From contig LXYP01000005.1 of the NCBI GenBank assembly GCA_001650955.1, forward strand, positions 62,001-126,000: a DNA stretch of 64,000 bases. Direction: 5' to 3'. Below the pieces are notes generated by a model. That model saw only the letters and a list, made by a program, of their open reading frames with translations, was not told the origin of the DNA and made no database searches. Below, piece by piece: positions 1 to 8,538 of this stretch (the first letter of the stretch is position 1; every line of letters begins with the position of its first letter). This DNA is from Sphingomonadales bacterium EhC05. GTDB lineage: Bacteria; Pseudomonadota; Alphaproteobacteria; Sphingomonadales; Sphingomonadaceae. A program made the position numbers and the translations under genes.

Positions 1-321
1 GAGATTTTCGAAGTCGATGACGGGCAAGATGGCGGATGGAGCCAGGCAAGCTTTGCAAAGGCGATCGGCTGGGCGACCGGCAGACGAATCAAGCCGATCG
101 GGATTCCAAAGCCATTCTTGCTCGTCGGCGCCAGAGTCGATCGACTGTTCCGCAAAGGCAAAGCCAAGTTGACCCAGGACCGGGTGAACTATTTCTGTCA
201 TGATGACTGGACGATTGATCCGTCAAAGCGGCCCCCATCGCAACTTTGGCAACCTAAAATCGAAACCCGCAAGGGACTTAAAGATACCGCAAAATGGTAT
301 CAGCAGAACGACTGGCTTTGA
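1..321 (+). CDS. C-terminal part of a CerR-like NAD-dependent epimerase/dehydratase (5' end outside window)
   Basis: The frame is open from base 1 and ends at a TGA at 319-321, so only about 106 C-terminal residues are visible. The sequence holds the blocks LTQDRVNYFCHDDW and GLKDTAKWYQQNDWL, typical of the end of extended short-chain dehydrogenases of the NAD-dependent epimerase/3-beta-hydroxysteroid dehydrogenase group. In Caulobacter a protein of this group (CerR) acts as the ceramide-pathway reductase and lies next to serine palmitoyltransferase. The same neighbourhood here makes a CerR role likely, but this is inferred from context because the Rossmann and catalytic regions lie outside the window. 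It is followed 69 bp later by the P450 gene on the same strand. Confidence 0.6.
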   Translation, partial: EIFEVDDGQDGGWSQASFAKAIGWATGRRIKPIGIPKPFLLVGARVDRLFRKGKAKLTQDRVNYFCHDDWTIDPSKRPPSQLWQPKIETRKGLKDTAKWYQQNDWL

Positions 322-390
322 TCGCCGCTACTTTTACTAGCTGAAATCTGGACGCGAAAGCTGCAAGAGGTTGTCCTGGAGGACGCCAAT

Positions 391-1587
391 ATGCAGGATA
401 TGAAAGCCGAACCGTCAAAACCCGTTCACAATTTTGATATCTATACCCAGCCAGAGATTCGAGAGAATGTGCACGATGCCTTTCAGGGCCTGAAAGACAA
501 TGCTCCGCCGCTCTTCTGGACGCCGGCTAATGGTGGGCATTGGATCGTCACCGATGGCGACATGATGATCGATCTGCTGCGCAAACCCAATATTTTTTCG
601 AACCAGAATTTTTCCATTCCGCACCAACCCAATATCCCGAAAACCATTCCGCTTTCGCTCGATCCGCCCGAACATCGACCCTATCGGCAAATGCTGCGGC
701 CATTTTTCGAAAAAAAAGCGATTGCGCCGCTCGAACAGAGGATTCAGCAGTGGGCCGACCGGCTGATCGGCGCGGTCAAAGCTGACGGCCAATGCGAATT
801 TGTCGATGCGGTCGGATCACGCTTTCCGGTATCGGTATTCATGGAAATGCTGGGGCTTCCAATTGACCGGTTTGAAGAATTTCGCGCGCTCGTGAACAAG
901 AATTTCGAAGTTGCCGGAACCCCCGCACAGGCCGAAGTCGGCGGACAGATTGTCGCGGTTTTGGCGGAATTTGTGCAAGCTCGTATTGCCGACCCCCAAG
1001 ACGATATGATGAGTCACATCATCAAGTCAGACATTGACGGCCGGACATTGGACTTCGAAGAACTGCTCTCGATCGCCCATCTGCTGTTTCTCGCCGGGTT
1101 GGATACCGTCGTCAACGCGTTGAGCTTCGCGATGAAACATTTGGCCGGCGACCCCGCCTTGCAGCAGCGCATTATCGACGACCCCAGCTGTGTCGACAAT
1201 GTGACCGAAGAGCTGTTGCGCCGCTATTCCTTTGTCAATCTCCCGCGGATGATCGCGGAAGATACCGAATTGGGCGGTCAGAAACTGTCCAAAGGTGAAA
1301 AAATCATCTGTCCGCTCGCGATGATCGGCTGGAATGAGTCACTCAACAGCGACCCGATGGACGTCTCAATCGATCGCCAAGCCTATCGCCACGGCGCTTT
1401 CGGCTCCGGTATTCACACCTGTCTCGGCCTCCATCTGGCGCGGATGGAGCTGCATATTTTCTTCGCAACATGGTTTCGCGAAATTGGCAAGTTCAAGCTC
1501 GCCCCGAACAAAAAGCCAGGTGCGATGCGCGGCGGTGTCGTTTGGGCGATAGAAGAGCTCTGGCTGAACTGGGACGAACCGACTTAG
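391..1587 (+). CDS. Cytochrome P450
   Basis: This is a full-length soluble bacterial P450 of 398 residues, a haem monooxygenase that needs an external ferredoxin/reductase pair. Seen in the sequence are the I-helix oxygen-activation motif AGLDT (235-239), the ExxR salt-bridge motif (E274 to R277) and the haem loop FGSGIHTCLG with the proximal cysteine at 344. The ATG at 391 follows GGAGG at 378-382 with ideal spacing. It lies between the CerR-like reductase and the ACP/SPT genes, so hydroxylation of a sphingoid base or its fatty acid is a reasonable guess, but the substrate cannot be read from sequence. Its stop overlaps the stop of the opposite gene by 4 nt. Confidence 0.93.
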   Translation: MQDMKAEPSKPVHNFDIYTQPEIRENVHDAFQGLKDNAPPLFWTPANGGHWIVTDGDMMIDLLRKPNIFSNQNFSIPHQPNIPKTIPLSLDPPEHRPYRQMLRPFFEKKAIAPLEQRIQQWADRLIGAVKADGQCEFVDAVGSRFPVSVFMEMLGLPIDRFEEFRALVNKNFEVAGTPAQAEVGGQIVAVLAEFVQARIADPQDDMMSHIIKSDIDGRTLDFEELLSIAHLLFLAGLDTVVNALSFAMKHLAGDPALQQRIIDDPSCVDNVTEELLRRYSFVNLPRMIAEDTELGGQKLSKGEKIICPLAMIGWNESLNSDPMDVSIDRQAYRHGAFGSGIHTCLGLHLARMELHIFFATWFREIGKFKLAPNKKPGAMRGGVVWAIEELWLNWDEPT

Positions 1588-2117
1588 AGTATCGGTCCAC
1601 TCAACTGTTCGAACAAAAAGGTCACAAATGTGAGCGAGAGACCGAGCAGGAATATCCGATATGCCCAGCCAAGATAGCGGTATTTCTTCCGTTCGAGCAC
1701 CACGCCCATCTGGTAGATATCGCGCATCATCGTCCGATAGATATTTTCCTGACTGCTGAAATTGTTCGACAGCAGACTTTCTTTGAATTCCTCTTCAGTC
1801 ATTTTGGAAAAAGCACCAAAAAACAGGACATTGGGATTGGCTCCGGCGCGAATTTTCGTCGCCGGCATAACCGCGAGCGCCGCCAGGCCCGCGGCACAAA
1901 ATGCAGAAATAGCAAGGATCAGCAAGGGTAGTGAAAAATTACTCGCATGACTTTGCCCGATCGCCAGGGTGAACACGACGAAAGTGGCACCGATCAGCAT
2001 ATTGGCTTTATGGTCGGCCATCAGGCTGAGTTGCACATGATGCTGCTGCGTTGTTCTCAGAAGCTGGATGACCTCATCGGGCCATTTTTTTTGCGGTTCC
2101 TTACCGTCATTCGCCAT
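1584..2117 (-). CDS. PycTM-like (DUF5706) three-helix membrane protein
   Basis: This 177-residue protein has an N-terminal soluble helix and the motif MADHKANMLIGATF entering the first membrane helix. Two more hydrophobic segments follow (near the middle and at the C-terminus), with an amphipathic stretch rich in Lys/Glu between helices 2 and 3. The D-x-K-A-N entry motif and the topology match the DUF5706/PycTM family, whose members include the membrane-disrupting effector of Pycsar anti-phage systems. No pyrimidine cyclase gene is adjacent, so a defence role is not supported by context. The ATG at 2117 is chosen because a G-rich ribosome site precedes it; the reading frame extends further upstream but would run over the ACP gene. 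An ATG at 2129 is the alternative. Confidence 0.65.
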   Translation of the reverse strand: MANDGKEPQKKWPDEVIQLLRTTQQHHVQLSLMADHKANMLIGATFVVFTLAIGQSHASNFSLPLLILAISAFCAAGLAALAVMPATKIRAGANPNVLFFGAFSKMTEEEFKESLLSNNFSSQENIYRTMMRDIYQMGVVLERKKYRYLGWAYRIFLLGLSLTFVTFLFEQLSGPIL

Positions 2118-2253
2118 AAAATCCCCCATTGCCGTGGTAGACTGACAGAAGCGGCGCATTTGAGCAAGGTGATGCCCTGTTTCCGCCTTATTCGCTTGCC
2201 AATGAGGCTCGAGAGTTGGCAAAGGCCAATAGATACAATTTTGGGAAGCAATT

Positions 2254-2499
2254 ATGGCAAGTCGCGAAGATATTATGACCAAGGTGGCCGAGCTTATCGG
2301 CCCGTTTAACAACAAGGGTGCGGAGTTGAAAGACACCACCACCTTTGCCGGTGATCTCGAATGGGACAGCCTGACGGTCATGGATTTTGTCGCAGCGGTT
2401 GAAGATGAATTTGATATCATCATCACCATGAACATGCAGGCCGAAATCGAAACCGTTGGTCAATTGGCAGATGCCGTCGCCAAGTTGATGGAACAATAG
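2254..2499 (+). CDS. Acyl carrier protein dedicated to serine palmitoyltransferase
   Basis: This 81-residue acidic protein has the phosphopantetheine attachment motif EWDSL with the modified serine at position 39. It is a small acyl carrier of the type that presents a fatty acyl thioester to a partner enzyme. Its gene lies 103 bp upstream of serine palmitoyltransferase on the same strand; an unusual ACP paired in this way with SPT is known from Sphingomonas wittichii, and a similar ACP sits next to SPT in Caulobacter. It is therefore probably not the housekeeping AcpP of fatty acid synthesis. A GGAAG ribosome site precedes the ATG. Confidence 0.88.
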   Translation: MASREDIMTKVAELIGPFNNKGAELKDTTTFAGDLEWDSLTVMDFVAAVEDEFDIIITMNMQAEIETVGQLADAVAKLMEQ

Positions 2500-2602
2500 T
2501 CCAAAATTCCTACCCTGATCATTTGGCAGTATCCTCATATCTCGCTTTGAGCACTATGAGCTACCGGATGAAGTTCAGAATGACGATTAATCGGAAAGCG
2601 CA

Positions 2603-3802
2603 ATGACCGACCTACTATCAAGATATGACCCACTGATTCAGGAGCGCGAGAACCTTCTCGCGACGGGTGTCAAGGACCCCTTCTCACTGGTCATGGAAGA
2701 GGTCCTCTCCCCGACCGTCGCAATTTGCGATGGCAAGGAAACCATCCTGCTCGGCACCTATAATTATATGGGCATGACCTTTGACGATGATGTTCGCGAA
2801 GCGGGGCTGAAGGCACTGAAGGAATTTGGCTCCGGCACCACGGGCAGCCGCGTCCTCAACGGGACCTATAGCCTGCACCGGGACTGCGAAGATGCGCTGA
2901 AAGAATTTTATGCCATGGATCACGCCATGGTCTTTTCGACCGGCTATCAAGCGAATCTCGGGATGATTTCGGCGCTTGCCGGCAAAGGCGATTATATCAT
3001 CCTCGATATCGACAGCCATGCGTCCATTTATGACGGCTGCGCGATGGGCAATGCCGAGGTTGTCGCCTTCCGGCACAATGACGTCGAAGCACTGGAAAAA
3101 CGCCTGAAGCGCCTGCCTGCCGAAGCCGGAAAGCTGGTCGTCCTGGAAGGCGTCTATTCGATGCTCGGCGATGCTGCGCCGCTTCAGGAAATGATTCGGG
3201 TCTGCAAGGAAAATGGCGCAATGACGCTCGTCGACGAAGCCCATAGCATGGGTTTCATTGGCGAGAATGGCCGCGGCGTTTGCGAAGCGCAGGGCGTGAT
3301 TGATGATGTCGATTTCATCATCGGGACCTTCTCGAAAAGCGTTGGCACGGTTGGCGGTTTCTGCGTCTCCAACCACCCGAAATTTGAAATCATGCGGCTG
3401 GTCTGCCGCCCTTATGTGTTTACCGCGAGCTTGCCACCGAGCGTCATGGCCACCGCCAGCACGTCGATTCGCAAGCTTATGCACAGCGGCAACAAACGCG
3501 CGCATTTGTGGGAAAATAGCAAGAAACTGCACAAAGGTCTCCGCGATCTCGGTTTCGAGCTCGGCACACCCGAAGCCCAAAGCGCGATCATCGCGGTGAT
3601 CATGCCTGACCTCGAAAAAGGCGCGATGATGTGGCAGGCTTTATTAGCCGAAGGGCTTTATGTGAACCTCGCCCGCCCGCCCGCGACACCCGCCAACATG
3701 ACCTTATTGCGCTGTTCGCTATGCGCGGAACATACGAGCGAGCAAGTCGATCAGATTTTGGGCATGTTTGAAGCGGCCGGGAAAGCGGTTGGGGCGATCT
3801 AG
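2603..3802 (+). CDS. spt: Serine palmitoyltransferase (alpha-oxoamine synthase family)
   Basis: This PLP enzyme condenses L-serine with an acyl thioester to 3-ketodihydrosphingosine, the first step of sphingolipid synthesis. The 399 residues carry the full alpha-oxoamine synthase signature: the glycine-rich TGSRVLNGTYSLH block, the stacking histidine at 139 in DSHAS, DEAHSMG with Asp211 and His214, and the Schiff-base lysine at 245 in TFSKSVG. The C-terminal RCSLCAEHT block is also present. Homologous synthases for 8-amino-7-oxononanoate, 5-aminolevulinate or 2-amino-3-ketobutyrate share the fold; the adjacent ACP, CerR-like reductase and lipid kinase favour SPT. The crotonase gene starts 5 bp after its stop. 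Confidence 0.9.
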   Translation: MTDLLSRYDPLIQERENLLATGVKDPFSLVMEEVLSPTVAICDGKETILLGTYNYMGMTFDDDVREAGLKALKEFGSGTTGSRVLNGTYSLHRDCEDALKEFYAMDHAMVFSTGYQANLGMISALAGKGDYIILDIDSHASIYDGCAMGNAEVVAFRHNDVEALEKRLKRLPAEAGKLVVLEGVYSMLGDAAPLQEMIRVCKENGAMTLVDEAHSMGFIGENGRGVCEAQGVIDDVDFIIGTFSKSVGTVGGFCVSNHPKFEIMRLVCRPYVFTASLPPSVMATASTSIRKLMHSGNKRAHLWENSKKLHKGLRDLGFELGTPEAQSAIIAVIMPDLEKGAMMWQALLAEGLYVNLARPPATPANMTLLRCSLCAEHTSEQVDQILGMFEAAGKAVGAI

Positions 3803-3807
3803 CTAAT

Positions 3808-4602
3808 ATGACCAACACCATCCTCATCGAACAACGTGGCGCCATTGAGATTCTGTCGCTCAATCGGCCGGACAAGCTCAATACGATGAACGAGGATATG
3901 ATCTTCGCGCTGCAGGATTATTTCCGCGGTCTGCAAAAACGCCTCGACGTGCGCGTCGTCCTGTTCCGTGCCGAAGGCCGGGCCTTTTGTGCCGGTCTCG
4001 ATATCGGCGGCTGGCGCAATGATGGCTCGCGGGGACAGGTTCAGCACGTCTGGAATACCCAGCGTTCAATCGCCACCGTCATGCAATTGATGCGGCAATG
4101 TCCGCAGCCGATCATCAGCCTCGCCCAAGGCGCGGCCTGCGGTGGCGGCTTTTCGCTGCTGCTCGCGAGCGACGTCCGCTTTGGCGCACCGAGTCTGAAA
4201 ATGAATGCCGCCTATATTAAAATTGGGCTCGGCGGCTGTGATATGGGATCGAGCTATTTCCTGCCGCGGATGGTCGGTGCGTCGATCGCCTCGGAACTTA
4301 TCCTGACGGGGCGGTTCATCCACGCCGAACGCGCGGAACAACATGGACTGATCAGCGAGCTTGTTCCGGAAGACAAGCTGCTCTCGACCGGGCTCGCTTT
4401 GGCGGAAGAAATGCTCGACACCGCTCCTATGGGCCTGCGCCTGTCGAAGGACGCGCTCAACCGAAATATTGATGCACAAAGCTTTGAAGCAGCGCTGGCG
4501 ATCGAAGACCGCCAGCAAGTGATGCTGTCGATGACGGACGACAGCCGGGAAGCCGCCAAAGCCTTTTTCGCCAAGCGGAAGCCGGATTATAAGGACCGCT
4601 GA
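3808..4602 (+). CDS. Enoyl-CoA hydratase/isomerase (crotonase) family protein
   Basis: This 264-residue crotonase-fold enzyme has both oxyanion-hole blocks, AFCAGLDI and GAACGGGF, and the region IGLGGCDMGSSYFLPR, where the catalytic acidic residues of hydratases lie. An Asp stands near the position of the second catalytic Glu, a variation common in paralogues with other chemistry. Its gene follows spt by 5 bp with no clear ribosome site, which suggests translational coupling and a role in making or remodelling the acyl chains used for sphingolipids. The exact substrate is not known. An ordinary beta-oxidation hydratase is the alternative. Confidence 0.85.
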   Translation: MTNTILIEQRGAIEILSLNRPDKLNTMNEDMIFALQDYFRGLQKRLDVRVVLFRAEGRAFCAGLDIGGWRNDGSRGQVQHVWNTQRSIATVMQLMRQCPQPIISLAQGAACGGGFSLLLASDVRFGAPSLKMNAAYIKIGLGGCDMGSSYFLPRMVGASIASELILTGRFIHAERAEQHGLISELVPEDKLLSTGLALAEEMLDTAPMGLRLSKDALNRNIDAQSFEAALAIEDRQQVMLSMTDDSREAAKAFFAKRKPDYKDR

Positions 4603-4614
4603 TGCCTCGTCATC

Positions 4615-4677
4615 CTGAACTTGGTTGACGACATCTACCGATATGCGCGGCCGCTCGGAATCCCGAAACAAGTTCAG
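4615..4677. repeat. Inverted repeat between convergent genes
   Basis: CTGAACTTGGTT (4615-4626) pairs imperfectly with AAACAAGTTCAG (4666-4677) across a 39-nt loop. It lies between the convergent crotonase and nucleotidyltransferase genes. The core CTGAACTTG resembles the short palindrome at 50712-50730, so it may belong to the same dispersed repeat class. It has no T-run and is not a typical intrinsic terminator. Confidence 0.5.
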
Positions 4678-4736
4678 AGCGACGGATTCATCGGCTTCGT
4701 TGGCAGGATGGCAGCCTCATCTATAGGTGGATCGTT

Positions 4737-5654
4737 TCATTTGATCGCGCCACCCGCCATCAACCTCGGCAACATCACGATCGCGCCCAAGATCGGCCAT
4801 TTGCGTTGCCACGGCTTGATCACATAGTCGGTCCCGGCATGGCGGTTGATCTTCCACGCGAGATAGTCAATGCCGCCAGCATAGGTGCCGGAGGCCTTGG
4901 TCAGACGCGCGAGCGTGAGCAATTTGCCATTGCGGCGCAATTGCTTCCAGCGCTTTTCAACCGCAGCGCGCGAGGCGACAATTTTGAGTTTCCCGCTGGC
5001 CTTGGTGTCCCGCTTGGCAATGGCAGCCATCGTCGCCAGGCCGAAACGTTGGTAGCGATCGGGGTCGGCATCGACGACAGAGACGGAACGGCCTGCCCGC
5101 TCTGCCCGCAATTCTGCCCCGTAGGTCAACTCAAATCCCTTTTCCCATAAATTTGTCAAACTGTGCTTTGAATCGACTTCCATCATCGGAAATGCCATAT
5201 CGAACAGCGTGATCGGCGCATTTTCAATCGCGGCCACAGCTTTTTCCTTCGCCACCTCATCGGCACACCAGACCAGCCGCGAAGGTTGGGCAAATCTCGC
5301 CCAGACACTGACCGCACTCGCACTGATATGATTGAGTTTGTGAAAATCGCGCTCGCTGAGCACCGCTATTTTTGCGACAAGTCCATCATGGGCGGCCGGA
5401 AAGACATTGGGTGGCAGCAACTTGTTGGCTTTGACTAACCAGCTTTTGCCATAGGCTGCATCATAGCTCGAAACGATCAGGTAAAAATCGAGCATCTGTC
5501 CATCAAGCTCGGTTGTCCGCAAACATGAGCCGTAAAACAGCACAGCCCGCGAAGCCGCGCCATATTGATCTGCTATCGACTCGGCAAATGCCGTCACACG
5601 CGGATCAACCGGCTGCGCCAATTCTTCGGCAATTAGGGATTGAAGTTCGCTCAC
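4737..5654 (-). CDS. Tam41-like nucleotidyltransferase, possible sphingolipid headgroup enzyme
   Basis: This 305-residue protein contains YGSCLR (41-46) followed by MLDFYLIV with an acidic residue at 56, the Gly-Ser...Asp pattern of the DNA polymerase beta-type nucleotidyltransferase fold. The spacing and the following stretch (KANKLLPPNVFPA) recall Tam41-type CDP-diacylglycerol synthases. It starts with GTG 15 bp after the lipid kinase stop, so the two form an operon. In Caulobacter, nucleotidyltransferase-type proteins encoded near a ceramide kinase are needed for ceramide phosphoglycerate synthesis, so a role in activating a lipid phosphate is plausible. The family call rests on motifs only; the reaction is inferred. 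Confidence 0.6.
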   Translation of the reverse strand: MSELQSLIAEELAQPVDPRVTAFAESIADQYGAASRAVLFYGSCLRTTELDGQMLDFYLIVSSYDAAYGKSWLVKANKLLPPNVFPAAHDGLVAKIAVLSERDFHKLNHISASAVSVWARFAQPSRLVWCADEVAKEKAVAAIENAPITLFDMAFPMMEVDSKHSLTNLWEKGFELTYGAELRAERAGRSVSVVDADPDRYQRFGLATMAAIAKRDTKASGKLKIVASRAAVEKRWKQLRRNGKLLTLARLTKASGTYAGGIDYLAWKINRHAGTDYVIKPWQRKWPILGAIVMLPRLMAGGAIK

Positions 5655-5669
5655 GCAACGGCCCTTAAC

Positions 5670-6644
5670 CTAAGCAGCGAGCCGAAGAAAGGACACAGGC
5701 TTGGTTGATTTCAGAACAATCGGACGACCTTCCTGCGCGCGAAAAAGTTCGCCGTCCATCACGACATTGCTATTCTCGCCCTCGATCCGAATCATATCGC
5801 CTTGCTCGAAGTGAATGCCTTTTTGATCCGTTTTTCCAAGGCGCCCGAACAACGCTGCAAATACAAATCTCAAAATTGCCCCGGTCTGCTGGTCAATCGC
5901 CAAAAACTGCATATGGCCGCCGCTTTGCGGGCCGCGTGCTATGCGCTTCATCAGCAACAGCTTTTCCAATGTCGTCACGATCACGACGGCAAAATTGCCC
6001 TGATATTGGCCTTCGCGAATAAGCGATATCTTCACGGGCGAGGGTCGGTTTGGAAGGAATTTCGCACGGAGGCCGAACAAAGCCGAGGCCAAGGCCGCAA
6101 AGACCGTCAAGATGTGCGCCGCGACATTGGGCAGGCCGAGAGGATAAATCTTGTGCCGGCAATAGAGGATGAATTCGGACAGGCCTGCGCCGCCCAAGAA
6201 CATGCCCAGCACCACTTTACTATCTTTTCCGCCGTCGGAAAGCGCGATCAGCTCGCGGTCCACCAGATGCTCGTGAAGGTCATGCTTGGCCATTTCCACA
6301 ATCCGCTCGAGCGCTTTCAACGGATCACCCTCGGCGCCCAGATCGAGCGCGATCAGGTTGGTTTTACCATTGGGCAATACGGCGACAGGAGGTGGATTGT
6401 CGCCAAACTGGCCGCCCTGGTAGAGTTCCGTCAAAGCCGCCTGGACAGTCCCGTCACCACCATTGATGACCAAGACTTTTGGTTTGACCCGGGCGATGGT
6501 TTCCAGTGCCTTGGCGATTTCATCAACATGATCGACTTCATAGTGGAAGACATCGCTATTTTTGACACAATAAGAACGCACTTCCGGCAAGATTGCCCGA
6601 TTTCCCGTGGAATGGGGATTAGAAAGAAGTGCTACATTGGCCAT
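5670..6644 (-). CDS. Diacylglycerol/ceramide kinase family lipid kinase
   Basis: This is a 324-residue cytosolic or membrane-associated lipid kinase of the DAGK/YegS/sphingosine kinase superfamily. It has the N-terminal NPHSTGN block, the ATP-binding loop NGGDGT (61-66) and LPNGKTN (90-96), where most relatives read LPxGTxND. The C-terminal half carries VMDGELF, the usual DGE closing motif. It transfers phosphate from ATP to a lipid hydroxyl. Placement between a DUF2141 gene and a nucleotidyltransferase, close to SPT, suggests ceramide or a sphingoid base as substrate, as for Caulobacter CpgB; diacylglycerol remains possible. The DUF2141 gene lies 33 bp upstream in the same orientation. Confidence 0.82.
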   Translation of the reverse strand: MANVALLSNPHSTGNRAILPEVRSYCVKNSDVFHYEVDHVDEIAKALETIARVKPKVLVINGGDGTVQAALTELYQGGQFGDNPPPVAVLPNGKTNLIALDLGAEGDPLKALERIVEMAKHDLHEHLVDRELIALSDGGKDSKVVLGMFLGGAGLSEFILYCRHKIYPLGLPNVAAHILTVFAALASALFGLRAKFLPNRPSPVKISLIREGQYQGNFAVVIVTTLEKLLLMKRIARGPQSGGHMQFLAIDQQTGAILRFVFAALFGRLGKTDQKGIHFEQGDMIRIEGENSNVVMDGELFRAQEGRPIVLKSTKPVSFLRLAA

Positions 6645-6677
6645 TGGCTGGTGCCTATTCTCCGGACATATATGTCA

Positions 6678-7160
6678 TCACATATATTTCATCTTAATGT
6701 TGATCGCTTTGACTTCATTGCCGATCGCAAATTTGGTTTTCTTGTAACTTGGCTTGCCGAGATTGAAGATACTGATCCTCGGATTGTTCGACATCCCGCC
6801 GCCGTCGCTTGAGATATCGGTCTTGCCATTGCCATTGATATCGTGACGAACGGCAATCGCATAATATCCTGATTCGGCGATCGGTATGCAAAATGTCATA
6901 TTTGTCGCGCTGGCGGGCACTTCAATACGCCGCAGCCAAGCGCCCTTTTTCAACCATTGGTCTTTGGTACCCCGGTAGCTTTGCACCCGGATATTTCCTG
7001 TGGTCGCTTTCAGACCATTGACGTTGACCAGCACAGCCGGGCCATTTCCAGTGCGGCATTTGGTCAAATCATTGGCAATTTTTTGGCCACCGGCAAACGC
7101 AGGAACAGCAGAAAGCAAAACTGCTACAGAAAGCGCGATGGATGCCACAAATTTCAACAT
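6678..7160 (-). CDS. DUF2141 exported protein
   Basis: This 160-residue protein has a clear Sec signal peptide (MLKFVASIALSVAVLLSAVP, cleavage near AFA-GG). The mature part contains GYYAIAVRHDINGNGKTD, the signature of DUF2141, a family of small beta-rich periplasmic proteins of unknown function. Only two cysteines are seen in the mature part, possibly forming a disulfide. It is the first gene of a minus-strand operon with the lipid kinase and the nucleotidyltransferase, and is divergent from lptF. Its place suggests a periplasmic accessory to the lipid pathway, but no activity is known for the family. Confidence 0.82.
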   Translation of the reverse strand: MLKFVASIALSVAVLLSAVPAFAGGQKIANDLTKCRTGNGPAVLVNVNGLKATTGNIRVQSYRGTKDQWLKKGAWLRRIEVPASATNMTFCIPIAESGYYAIAVRHDINGNGKTDISSDGGGMSNNPRISIFNLGKPSYKKTKFAIGNEVKAINIKMKYM

Positions 7161-7285
7161 GACGAATATACTCCTAGCCGTTATACCCGCGCCACTACTC
7201 CGGCACGAATAAGAATCAGCCCCCGATCTTCCCTATGGTATGGATTTGATTTGCGGCAGAAACATGGTGAGAGGACGACAACAAG

Positions 7286-8497
7286 TTGAAATTGCTGACT
7301 TCCACTGACCGATATCTTGCAAGATTGATCGCGCTGCCTTTGTTTAGCACCTTGGTGATCGCGGCGATGCTTCTGGTGCTCGAGAAAATGCTGCGGCTGT
7401 TCGACTTTGTCGCGGCGGAAGGGGGTCCTGTGAGTGTGGTTTGGCGGATGCTCGCCAATCTGATTCCCGAATATCTGTCACTCGGCATTCCGATCGGCTT
7501 GCTGCTCGGCATTTTGCTGGCATTTCGTCAGCTCGCGCTGAGCTCCGAACTGGATGTTTTCCGGGCTGTCGGGCAAGGCTACGGACGCCTTTTGCGCGTC
7601 CCCTATATGTTTGCGGTGGCGTTGATGCTGGTCAATCTCGCTTTGGTTGGATTCATTCAGCCGCTTTCGCGCTATTATTACGAGGAATTGCGATTCGAAC
7701 TGCGGTCAGGCGCACTCGGCGCCTCGATCAAAGTCGGGGAGTTCACCAATTTGGGCAGCCGCATGACAATGCGGATCGAGGAAAGCCGGGACAGCGGGAC
7801 CAGATTGAGCGGCATGTTCGTCAGAGCCGAGAATGCGAAAGGCCAAACGGTCTCCGTGAGCGCAAAGAACGGGCAATTTCTGGCGACAGATGATCCCGAT
7901 ACGATTATTTTGCGCCTGTCGAACGGCGTTCTGATCCACGACGCACCCGATTACGAAAAACCTCGAATATTGAGCTTCAGCAGCCACGATCTGCCGATTG
8001 ATCTGCCTGAGATCGCGTCCTTCCGATCGCGCGGCGGCAAGGATTTGGAATATACCATTCCAGAGCTCGTTCGCGTCGGCATGGACGAGCGACGGCCAGA
8101 GACTGAACGCAACGAAAGCCGTGCCAATTTTCACTTCCGAATGGTGGAAGTTGTGATGATGCTATTGATGCCCCTGCTCGCGGTTGCCCTCGCCATTCCG
8201 CCCAAGCGCTCCAGCTCTGCGTTGGGCGTCTTTCTGTCGATCATCATGATTGTGACCTATCACAAGGTCAATGAATATGGCGAAGATGTCGGCGCACTCG
8301 GCCTGGTCGACCCGATCATTGCCTTATGGGTTCCGTTCATCATTTTTGCCGGACTGATCTTGTGGATGTATCACGTTGCTGCCCATGTTCCCGGCGGCCA
8401 GCCGATTGGCGCCTTGGAAAGAGTATTTTCAAAATTCGGAGGCGTGTTCAAAGGCCTGTTGAACTTCAACCGCAAACGCGCGTTGATGAAGGAATGA
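7286..8497 (+). CDS. lptF: LptF/LptG-family permease (LptF position)
   Basis: This 403-residue inner-membrane protein has three hydrophobic helices at the N-terminus, a large periplasmic beta-jellyroll-like middle (about 130-290) and three C-terminal helices, the layout of LptF. With LptG it forms the membrane part of an ABC exporter that lifts LPS (or, in sphingomonads, possibly glycosphingolipid) onto the periplasmic bridge. The start is a TTG at 7286 with GAGGA about 11 nt upstream; no in-frame ATG lies closer and the first helix begins soon after. lptG follows 41 bp downstream. No LptB ATPase or LptC/A gene is in the window. Confidence 0.88.
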   Translation: MKLLTSTDRYLARLIALPLFSTLVIAAMLLVLEKMLRLFDFVAAEGGPVSVVWRMLANLIPEYLSLGIPIGLLLGILLAFRQLALSSELDVFRAVGQGYGRLLRVPYMFAVALMLVNLALVGFIQPLSRYYYEELRFELRSGALGASIKVGEFTNLGSRMTMRIEESRDSGTRLSGMFVRAENAKGQTVSVSAKNGQFLATDDPDTIILRLSNGVLIHDAPDYEKPRILSFSSHDLPIDLPEIASFRSRGGKDLEYTIPELVRVGMDERRPETERNESRANFHFRMVEVVMMLLMPLLAVALAIPPKRSSSALGVFLSIIMIVTYHKVNEYGEDVGALGLVDPIIALWVPFIIFAGLILWMYHVAAHVPGGQPIGALERVFSKFGGVFKGLLNFNRKRALMKE

Positions 8498-8538
8498 TGA
8501 TATGTTCACGCAAGCTCATGATATATAGCCTCTGAGAT

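Noticed and set aside
1584-2435. Complete Pycsar defence operon
   Set aside because: Only the PycTM-like membrane protein is present; no cyclase gene lies on either side.
2684-3580. Long open frame on the minus strand opposite serine palmitoyltransferase
   Set aside because: It is antisense to a gene with full catalytic motifs, has no family features, and such frames are common in GC-rich coding DNA.
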